Part shown: positions 1 to 5,104 of the stretch, piece by piece
Layout of the letters: every line of letters starts with the position of its first letter
Position numbering within the stretch: the stretch's first letter is position 1
Origin: Bifidobacteriaceae bacterium
Lineage (GTDB): Bacteria; Actinomycetota; Actinomycetes; Actinomycetales; Bifidobacteriaceae
DNA length: 16,752 bases
Reading direction: 5' to 3'
NCBI GenBank assembly: GCA_030530905.1
Contig: JAUMUB010000011.1
Span: 1-16,752, forward strand
Notes under the pieces: generated by a model
Told to the model about the DNA's origin: nothing
Database searches by the model: none
Seen by the model: the letters and a program-made list of their open reading frames with translations, nothing else
Made by a program: the position numbers and the translations under genes

Positions 1-380
1 TATCCTAAGTAAAATCCGAAACGGCTATCTTTTACATTTCGAGGATTACGTAATATTGCATGATATTCGCCAGTGCTTGTTAAATCAACTGTAATATTCT
101 CATTAACTGCTACTAGTGGATACTGACTCTCAACTCTTGCGTTATTTCTATTCCCTGCAACAGATTTAATATGAGCCCAAACAGTATCTACTGTTTCTAA
201 AACATCTCCACCCTGCACTGTGTTATCTTGTAATTTCCACCCGAAACTATTATTACTTGCTCGCTCAGTTGCGATAATAGTTGGCGTATTTTCAGAGTTC
301 ACATTCGCATATGCAGGTATAGCAGTTAATGGAGATAACAACATTGCGCATAGCACTGCACCAGATACAATACGTTTCAT
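1..380 (-). CDS. Secreted protein of unknown function, N-terminal part
   Basis: The minus-strand frame opens with ATG at 380 and stays open to the window edge, giving 126 residues with the C-terminus missing. An SD-like AGAAAGG lies six bases before the ATG. The N-terminus is a classic Sec signal peptide: MKRIV, a hydrophobic core (about residues 6-20) and an Ala-Tyr-Ala cleavage site ending at residue 25. The mature part begins NVNSEN and is rich in Thr, Asn, Val and Tyr with alternating hydrophobic residues, as in beta-sandwich domains. One stretch reads STGEYHAILRNPRN. I do not recognise the family. A surface or secreted carbohydrate-active or adhesive protein would fit, but that is inference; no anchor motif or catalytic residue is visible. 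It is transcribed away from the rpsP operon across a long regulatory gap. Confidence 0.75.
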   Translation of the reverse strand, partial: MKRIVSGAVLCAMLLSPLTAIPAYANVNSENTPTIIATERASNNSFGWKLQDNTVQGGDVLETVDTVWAHIKSVAGNRNNARVESQYPLVAVNENITVDLTSTGEYHAILRNPRNVKDSRFGFYLG

Positions 381-408
381 CGTTAACCTTTCTCACCATT
401 GAGATTGT

Positions 409-435
409 GCACATTACAATATGTGTAATATGTGC
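409..435. repeat. Imperfect inverted repeat, operator-like
   Basis: Arms GCACATTACA (409-418) and TGTAA plus TGTGC (424-428, 431-435) pair apart from a two-base bulge, around a five-base loop. It lies 29 bp upstream of the secreted-protein ATG. The motif GTGTAATAT recurs at 423-431 and 462-470. It could be an operator or leader hairpin for that gene; no regulator is identified. Confidence 0.4.
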
Positions 436-651
436 TGCTATATTCCACACATAATTATGACGTGTAATATTCTTAACTTTCGTAATGATTATTTACTTAA
501 TATAAATGTGCACACGAAGCAATATGTGGGGAACTGTAAAGTGACGTATCACCATTTTGTATTGCATTCGTGTACACAAATACTGAAATGTTGAAATTAT
601 TTAAAGTATGCTCCTTTGCATTTACAGTAATTATATTTAAGACAGAATCAT

Positions 652-670
652 ACTTATCGTGCAGATAAGT
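652..670. repeat. Perfect 7-bp hairpin in intergenic DNA
   Basis: ACTTATC (652-658) and GATAAGT (664-670) are exact reverse complements around GTGCA. No T-run follows on either strand, so it is not an ordinary terminator. Its role is unknown. Confidence 0.45.
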
Positions 671-699
671 TATAACCCTCTCTTCGCACCGCAAAAATA

Positions 700-736
700 T
701 AAGAAAAATAAATGCATATCCGCATAATTTTTCTTA
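700..736. terminator. Terminator-like AT-rich hairpin, orphan
   Basis: TAAGAAAAAT (700-709) and ATTTTTCTTA (727-736) pair perfectly over 10 bp. Inside, ATGC (712-715) and GCAT (722-725) pair around ATATCC. The arms supply U-rich tails on both strands, as in a bidirectional factor-independent terminator, but no convergent gene pair lies here. It may end an unannotated short transcript, or simply be AT-rich structure. Confidence 0.35.
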
Positions 737-905
737 ATTGCATTTCGCTAACGATATAATATTATGCTCTCATCATCGCGAACATAATTACGTAACTAAG
801 TTTACAATAAAATGTGATATATTGCAATACAAGTATGCAACATGTGCTAACAATTTACTACATAAAAAAAGAAATAACAACGCATTATTTTTCAACACAA
901 AAATC

Positions 906-934
906 TTTATTTCTCTACCCCTATACGATATAAT
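906..934 (+). promoter_or_regulatory. Candidate rpsP operon promoter
   Basis: A perfect -10 box TATAAT lies at 929-934. The hexamer 17 bp upstream (TTTATT at 906-911) is a poor -35. This would start RNA near 941 and give rpsP a leader of about 120 nt. A second perfect TATAAT in the same 10-mer context lies at 755-760 and could be an upstream start. A weak 7-bp hairpin (951-957 with 970-976, one G-T pair) would fall at the beginning of the leader. Confidence 0.35.
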
Positions 935-1059
935 TAACCAGTTATTCAAGCGTATGGTGCCCTCTAATGCCATGCGACTTGAGGAACGTGCAAAAGTAGG
1001 AATTAATGCCCCACATTATGAACTGCAATTGCAAACCTAGTTTTACAAGGAGAGCCATT

Positions 1060-1545
1060 TTGGCAACCAAGATTCGTTTAAAGCGTCTCGGTAAGAAGTT
1101 CTATGCTTTCTACCGTGTTGTAATTGTTGATTCTCGCAAGAAGCGTGACGGTCAGGTAATCGAAGAGATCGGTACTTATGATCCAAATAAGCAGCCATCT
1201 ATCATCAAGATTAAGTCTGATCGCGCACAGTACTGGCTTGGCGTTGGTGCACAGCCAACTGATCCAGTTCGTAAGCTTTTGCAGATCACTGGTGACTGGC
1301 AGAAGTTCAAGGGTCTTGACGGTGCAGAAGGCACCTTAAAGGTCGCTGAAGCAGGCCCAGACGCTCAGGCACGTGTTGAAGCTGTAGAAAAGGAAGCTCA
1401 GAAGCTTAAAGCTGCAAAGTCTGAAGCTGCTGCAAAGGCTGCTGAAGAAGCTAAGAAGGTTGCAGAAGAAGAAGCAACTGAAGAAACTTCTGAAGAGACT
1501 GAAGCTCCTGCAGAAGAAGCTCCAAGCGAGGAAAAGGCTGAATAG
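1060..1545 (+). CDS. rpsP: 30S ribosomal protein S16
   Basis: S16 binds 16S rRNA early in assembly of the 30S body. I chose the TTG at 1060 because a strong SD (AAGGAGAG, 1047-1054) sits just before it and the product then starts [14 protein letters not shown], the family N-terminus. The in-frame ATG at 1006 would add 18 unlike residues and bury the SD. Residues 1 to about 85 are the conserved S16 domain ([30 protein letters not shown]). From about residue 105 to 161 there is an Ala/Glu/Lys-rich tail, predicted helical and acidic at the end. E. coli S16 is only 82 residues; extended tails of this sort are known in bifidobacterial S16. It is first in the rpsP-khpA-rimM-trmD operon, and the next ATG lies two bases after the stop. 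Confidence 0.97.
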   Translation: MATKIRLKRLGKKFYAFYRVVIVDSRKKRDGQVIEEIGTYDPNKQPSIIKIKSDRAQYWLGVGAQPTDPVRKLLQITGDWQKFKGLDGAEGTLKVAEAGPDAQARVEAVEKEAQKLKAAKSEAAAKAAEEAKKVAEEEATEETSEETEAPAEEAPSEEKAE

Positions 1546-1547
1546 TC

Positions 1548-1784
1548 ATGCTCACCCAAGCTGTTGAACACCTCATTAAAAACATTGTCAATTTTCCAGA
1601 TGATGTTTCTGTTAAGTCATATCAGAATGCACGAGGCGAGTTAATTCGTGTTCGTGTAAACCCTGAAGATATTGGCCGTGTTATTGGTCGCAATGGTAGA
1701 ACTGCTAATGCTATCCGCACAGTTGCTCAGGCAATTTGCGATGACCATAAAGTACGCGTTGATATTATGGATATCCGTAGGTAA
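1548..1784 (+). CDS. khpA: KH-domain RNA-binding protein (KhpA family)
   Basis: This 78-residue protein is essentially one type II KH domain. The nucleic-acid-binding GxxG loop is GRNG at residues 47-50, within VIGRNGRTANAIR. KhpA proteins bind RNA, in several Gram-positive bacteria together with KhpB/Jag, and affect cell division, envelope homeostasis or ribosome maturation. Placement between rpsP and rimM is the usual actinobacterial and firmicute arrangement and suggests a link to ribosome or RNA processing. The ATG lies two bases after the rpsP stop, so translation is probably coupled; purine-rich GAGGAAAAGG in the end of rpsP can serve as its SD. The length is normal for the family. No KhpB partner is present in this window. 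Confidence 0.93.
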   Translation: MLTQAVEHLIKNIVNFPDDVSVKSYQNARGELIRVRVNPEDIGRVIGRNGRTANAIRTVAQAICDDHKVRVDIMDIRR

Positions 1785-1790
1785 CAGTTT

Positions 1791-2369
1791 ATGGGTAGCG
1801 AAAACGTCGTAGACCCTCAGCATACTCTGCTGAGGGTCTGTCGTATCGGTAAGGCTCAGGGTCTTAAGGGTGAAGTAACTGTTCTTAGTTACACTGATGA
1901 TCCTGAGTACCGTTACTCAACTGATTCTGTGTTATATTCTTCAGACGGTAAGCAAGAGTTCGTTGTAGAACATGCACGAACTATGAAAAACCGTTGGATT
2001 CTCAAATTTGAGGATGTTGACGATCGCAATAGCGCAGAGGCTATTAACGGTATTGAATTGTATGGTGAGCCAGATAGCGAAGAAGAACTTTTAGAAGAAG
2101 ATGCGTGGTATACGCGAGATTTAATCGGATTAGAAGTTCGTATAGACGAGAACGCTCAACTGCAATTAGAAGCAGGAACTACTATTGGGAAAATAGTGGA
2201 TGTTATCACGAATATGCAAACCCTAATTAAAATTCGCTTAGCAAATCCAACTACTGACGAACGCACGGCTCTTGTACCTTTTGTTGAACAGATTGTTCCG
2301 CAAGTTCATGTAAATGAAGGATATGTGACTATTACTCCTCCAGGTGGTCTTATTCCAGGTGTTGAATAA
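1791..2369 (+). CDS. rimM: Ribosome maturation factor RimM
   Basis: RimM is a 16S rRNA processing factor that binds S19 and helps the 30S head mature. The N-terminal RimM domain starts at LLRVCRIGKAQGLKGEV (residues 13-29). The C-terminal PRC-barrel part includes WYTRDLIGLEV and the closing VPFVEQIVPQV...ITPPGGLIPG. At 192 residues it is slightly longer than usual, because about 12 residues precede the conserved start. The ATG at 1791 lies six bases after the khpA stop, with only a weak GTAGGT as SD. The extra N-terminal codons contain a perfect 12-bp inverted repeat (separate entry). It is co-transcribed with rpsP and khpA, matching its role in 30S assembly. Confidence 0.95.
   Translation: MGSENVVDPQHTLLRVCRIGKAQGLKGEVTVLSYTDDPEYRYSTDSVLYSSDGKQEFVVEHARTMKNRWILKFEDVDDRNSAEAINGIELYGEPDSEEELLEEDAWYTRDLIGLEVRIDENAQLQLEAGTTIGKIVDVITNMQTLIKIRLANPTTDERTALVPFVEQIVPQVHVNEGYVTITPPGGLIPGVE
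1811..1839 (+). promoter_or_regulatory. Perfect 12-bp hairpin inside rimM 5' coding region
   Basis: AGACCCTCAGCA (1811-1822) and TGCTGAGGGTCT (1828-1839) are exact reverse complements separated by TACTC. The GC-rich stem starts 20 nt after the rimM ATG and spans codons 7-17. No T-run follows, so it is not a factor-independent terminator. It could slow or modulate translation or mRNA processing of rimM relative to rpsP. The structure is certain as sequence; function is inference. Confidence 0.6.
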
Positions 2370-2484
2370 TTGCGCCTTAACGCACTAATTGCATCTAGGC
2401 TAAGCTTATTGAGCGCCTAATTACACTAAAAATTAACTGAATAATAAATACACTAAACAACTACTACACTACCCAACTATTATT

Positions 2485-3372
2485 ATGCGTATTGATATTA
2501 TTTCTGTTTTCCCAGAGTTTTTTGAAGCTTTGCACGTTAGTTTATTAGGCAAGGCGATATCTAAAGGCTTGTTAGATATTCACACGCATAATTTGCGCGA
2601 TTGGACGCACGATGTACATCATTCTGTTGATGACACCCCTATTGGCGGTGGTGCAGGAATGGTAATGAAGCCTGAAGTTTGGGCTCAGTGTTTAGATGAG
2701 ATTCTTCACCTTGAACCAACAAATTCTACGCATACAGAAAACGAACAAACAAACTTTTTAGCCAATCAGCATTGTGAATCTGGTGAACAAAATCCTACTT
2801 CAAGCGATAATCAGCAAGAACGTCCAATACTAATTTTCCCTAACCCCTCTGCCCCTCTTTTTACACAACAAGCTGCCACAGAACTATCAACAGCTTCTCA
2901 TCTAGTTTTTGGTTGTGGTCGATATGAGGGATATGATGCTCGTATTCCTGAATATTATCGTAGTCAGGGGGTTAAGGTTTACGAATTTTCTATCGGCGAT
3001 TATGTACTTAACGGAGGCGAAGTAGCAACAGGCGTTATGCTTGAAGCAATAACACGTCTAATTCCAGGTTTTATGGGTAATCCTGATTCTATTGTAGAAG
3101 AATCGTATACGGGTTCTAATGCCTTGTTAGAGCATAAACAATACACACGTCCTACTTCTTGGCGTGGTATTGATGTGCCAGAAATTTTATTATCCGGACA
3201 TCATGCAAATATTGCACGATATAGAAGAGATGTTGCACTTGAGCAAACTAGTGTTATTCGGCCTGATTTAATAGAAAAACTGCATTGCAGCGAGCTTGAT
3301 AAGGCTGATCGAAAAAAACTCAGGTCATTAGGTTGGGAAGTTTCCTCTCAGCATCCTCGAAAACTTAAATAA
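2485..3372 (+). CDS. trmD: tRNA (guanine-N1)-methyltransferase TrmD
   Basis: TrmD uses S-adenosylmethionine to make m1G37 in tRNAs reading CNN codons and so prevents +1 frameshifting. The SPOUT trefoil-knot signatures are present: GCGRYEGYDARI (residues 143-154) and SIGDYVLNGGE (169-179), followed by RLIPG and the C-terminal YTRP...DVPEILLSGHH. It has 295 residues against 255 in E. coli. Most of the excess is a polar Asn/Gln/Glu/Thr-rich insert (about residues 77-112) between the first strands and the knot. At the position I align with the catalytic Asp169 of E. coli (EDSF), this protein reads VEESY, an apparent Glu. The gap after rimM is 115 bp, and no SD is visible before the ATG. The rplS that often follows trmD is absent; the next gene is convergent rsmD. 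Confidence 0.95.
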   Translation: MRIDIISVFPEFFEALHVSLLGKAISKGLLDIHTHNLRDWTHDVHHSVDDTPIGGGAGMVMKPEVWAQCLDEILHLEPTNSTHTENEQTNFLANQHCESGEQNPTSSDNQQERPILIFPNPSAPLFTQQAATELSTASHLVFGCGRYEGYDARIPEYYRSQGVKVYEFSIGDYVLNGGEVATGVMLEAITRLIPGFMGNPDSIVEESYTGSNALLEHKQYTRPTSWRGIDVPEILLSGHHANIARYRRDVALEQTSVIRPDLIEKLHCSELDKADRKKLRSLGWEVSSQHPRKLK

Positions 3373-3373
3373 G

Positions 3374-3424
3374 GCGAAAGAAAATGCGTGGAATATAGTT
3401 CTATAATTTCGCAAAAACACCACG
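3374..3424. terminator. Possible terminator between convergent trmD and rsmD
   Basis: Two alternative stems overlap in this 56-bp gap. GCGAAA (3374-3379) can pair with TTTCGC (3407-3412), enclosing an ATAG/CTAT mini-stem. Alternatively CGTGG (3387-3391) pairs with CCACG (3420-3424). Read on the minus strand, the second stem is followed by CATTTTCTTT, which suits termination of rsmD. No good U-tract follows on the plus strand. The evidence is weak. Confidence 0.35.
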
Positions 3425-3428
3425 TGAA

Positions 3429-4001
3429 TTACTCATCAGCAATAATATAAAACACTGCAGTTTCACCATATTTTTTCTCTGAATCCACATGCCATCCCTC
3501 AGGGATTTGTGGCGCTTGAGATCTTGCTGAACGCTCTAAAATAAGTATTCCTTGTTCACTTATTCTTTTCTTCTCAATAATTACTTGTAATAATGCATTG
3601 CAATCATCTGTTGATAACGCATATGGCGGATCTAGAAAAATCACATCATAACATTCATCAATCTTATCAATATACTTTTGCGCTGTAGCCCGAACGACTT
3701 TTGCATGCATATGATCTTCCCAATCAGCATGATTTTTCAGTTGGGTAAGATTCTGTGCTATCAACTTTGCTGCTGGTACTGAAGATTCAACGCTTACAAG
3801 AGTTGCAGAACCTCTACTTAAAGCTTCTATTCCTAAAGCACCAGTTCCAGCAAACAAATCGAGTACGGAAGTGTTATTCAAGTATGAGCGTGCTTCTAAA
3901 TATGAAAAAATAGCTTCCTTAGTACGGTCAGTGGTTGGTCGTGTTTCATGACGCGCGCTATGAATACTACTTCCTTTAAAACGCCCAGCGATAACATGCA
4001 T
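3429..4001 (-). CDS. rsmD: 16S rRNA (guanine-N2)-methyltransferase RsmD
   Basis: RsmD methylates G966 of 16S rRNA on the assembled 30S, using S-adenosylmethionine. The N-terminus MHVIAGRFKG followed by RPTTDRTKEAIF is the family hallmark. SAM-binding motif I is DLFAGTGALGIEALSRG (residues 48-64) and catalytic motif IV is DPPY (124-127). At 190 residues the length is normal. The ATG at 4001 has a modest SD (GTAGGG). Its start lies only 25 bp downstream of a strong hairpin (4027-4075) that probably ends the nucleoside hydrolase transcript, so rsmD depends on read-through or a promoter overlapping that hairpin. It is convergent with trmD. Confidence 0.95.
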   Translation of the reverse strand: MHVIAGRFKGSSIHSARHETRPTTDRTKEAIFSYLEARSYLNNTSVLDLFAGTGALGIEALSRGSATLVSVESSVPAAKLIAQNLTQLKNHADWEDHMHAKVVRATAQKYIDKIDECYDVIFLDPPYALSTDDCNALLQVIIEKKRISEQGILILERSARSQAPQIPEGWHVDSEKKYGETAVFYIIADE

Positions 4002-4020
4002 ACTTCTACCCTACTCAATA

Positions 4021-4075
4021 TAGAGAAAAGTCGCAGCATACATATCGCATACACTTATACGCATACTGCAACTTT
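4021..4075 (-). terminator. Strong hairpin terminator after nucleoside hydrolase
   Basis: Read on the minus strand, 4075-4057 and 4045-4027 form a 19-bp stem with no unpaired base, including four G-U pairs, around an 11-nt loop. A pyrimidine run (TCTCT) follows the final TTT of the stem. On the plus strand the wobbles become A-C mismatches, so the structure is tuned to minus-strand RNA. It begins 24 nt after the hydrolase stop at 4099. Confidence 0.75.
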
Positions 4076-4098
4076 CTACTACTTGTTTTAGCTACTAT

Positions 4099-5037
4099 TT
4101 AATTAATACGCTTAATTGCATCAATAATAAGATCCCAGAACTTGTTAAAATCAAGGCTTACGGCAACTTGAGTGTTGCAATCTTCCTCTGATGGCTCAGG
4201 ACCTCGCAAATCTGCCACAGTCATTCCGTCAGTAAGTGTGCCGTGTGTTTCCACATCAACAGGGCATCTGCGAGTGCTAATAACACTAGGATCGATTAAG
4301 TATGCTACAGTGCATGGATCGTGCACAGGCGGATCAATAAAATCTTGATTATTCTGATATGCTTTGCGGAAGAAATCCATTAAGCCGCTTGCAAATTTGG
4401 CTAAATCAGTACCAAGATTATCGATTTTGCTCTGAATTTCAGGAGTGCATAAAGCTTGATGAGTAACGTCTAAGCCGACCATAGTTATCTTCCATGATTG
4501 GGAGAAAACAATGTGAGCAGCTTCTGGATCGCACTTAATATTAAACTCTGCAACAGCACTTGCATTGCCTACATGGTAGCCACCGCCCATAAGCACTACT
4601 TGTTTTACGCGATCAACAATACGTGGCTCCATACGAACTGCCATAGCAATATTAGTAAGCGGACCAATTGGCACAAGAGTAATGGTGTTTGGTTCATTGG
4701 ACATAATAGTGTCAATAATCCAATTTACCGCGTGACCTTCATCAAGCTCTCGAGTTGGCTCAGGAAGCTCTACTCCGTCAAGGCCTGTTTCTCCGTGAGC
4801 ATAATCGGCGATTGTTAATGGTCTTAATAATGGGTGACCACATCCGCGGTGTACTGGAATATGATTTGCATGTGCTTTTTCCAGAATTGCACGAGCATTA
4901 TATGTCACTTTTTCAAGACTATGATTGCCGCCAACGGTTGTTACACCAAGCAAATCAATATTTGGATTTCCCAGTGCAAGAATAATCGCCATTGCATCAT
5001 CATGACCAGGATCACTATCGAGAATAATTTTTTCCAT
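4099..5037 (-). CDS. Inosine/uridine-preferring nucleoside hydrolase
   Basis: This enzyme hydrolyses the N-glycosidic bond of nucleosides to free base plus ribose, for salvage. The calcium/ribose-binding aspartate cluster is LDSDPGHDDAMAI, with D9, D13 and D14. EFNIKCDPEAA (residues 164-174) and the active-site HDP (H239-D240) are in family positions, and HGETGLDG (81-88) lies in the base-recognition region. At 312 residues the length is typical of RihA/RihB. Which bases it prefers cannot be read from the sequence. I chose the ATG at 5037 because GGAG sits six bases before it and MEKIILDSDPGHDD is the usual N-terminus; the TTG at 5049 would overlap the SD. It lies between recG and rsmD and has its own terminator downstream. 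With the deaminase at 8023 it suggests purine salvage. Confidence 0.92.
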   Translation of the reverse strand: MEKIILDSDPGHDDAMAIILALGNPNIDLLGVTTVGGNHSLEKVTYNARAILEKAHANHIPVHRGCGHPLLRPLTIADYAHGETGLDGVELPEPTRELDEGHAVNWIIDTIMSNEPNTITLVPIGPLTNIAMAVRMEPRIVDRVKQVVLMGGGYHVGNASAVAEFNIKCDPEAAHIVFSQSWKITMVGLDVTHQALCTPEIQSKIDNLGTDLAKFASGLMDFFRKAYQNNQDFIDPPVHDPCTVAYLIDPSVISTRRCPVDVETHGTLTDGMTVADLRGPEPSEEDCNTQVAVSLDFNKFWDLIIDAIKRIN

Positions 5038-5070
5038 TATCCACTCCAATCAGTGTGGTTGTTACTCTGC

Positions 5071-5081
5071 TATACAGTATA
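5071..5081 (-). promoter_or_regulatory. Palindromic -10 region before nucleoside hydrolase
   Basis: TATACAGTATA is a perfect inverted repeat with a single central base. It contains a minus-strand -10-like TATACT about 35 bp before the hydrolase ATG. No convincing -35 is seen. It may be a promoter with an overlapping operator in the 67-bp gap after recG, allowing the hydrolase to be expressed separately. Confidence 0.3.
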
Positions 5082-5104
5082 TGCGACCCGCGTATATATC
5101 TTAT

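Larger units (their letters stand above)
381..1059. other. Long AT-rich divergent intergenic region
   Basis: About 680 bp separate the secreted-protein gene (minus) from rpsP (plus). The open frames here lack an SD and resemble no protein I know, so I treat them as chance. The region holds an inverted repeat in the minus-strand leader (409-435), perfect TGTGCACA palindromes at 406-413 and 507-514, a related GTGTACAC at 570-577, two perfect-stem hairpins (652-670 and 700-736), the same 10-mer ACGATATAAT at 751-760 and 925-934, and a TGCAATTGCA palindrome at 1024-1033. It probably carries promoters for both genes. Confidence 0.6.

Noticed and set aside
497..694. Minus-strand frame of 65 codons in the intergenic region
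   Set aside because: It starts with TTG, has no SD and resembles no protein I know; the AT-rich DNA makes chance frames likely.
738..1040. Plus-strand frame of 100 codons before rpsP
   Set aside because: It starts with TTG, has no SD, runs through likely promoter sequence and overlaps rpsP in another frame; composition does not look coding.
1006..1059. Upstream ATG giving an 18-residue longer S16
   Set aside because: The strong SD AAGGAGAG lies inside this extension directly before TTG 1060, and the extra residues do not resemble the S16 N-terminus.
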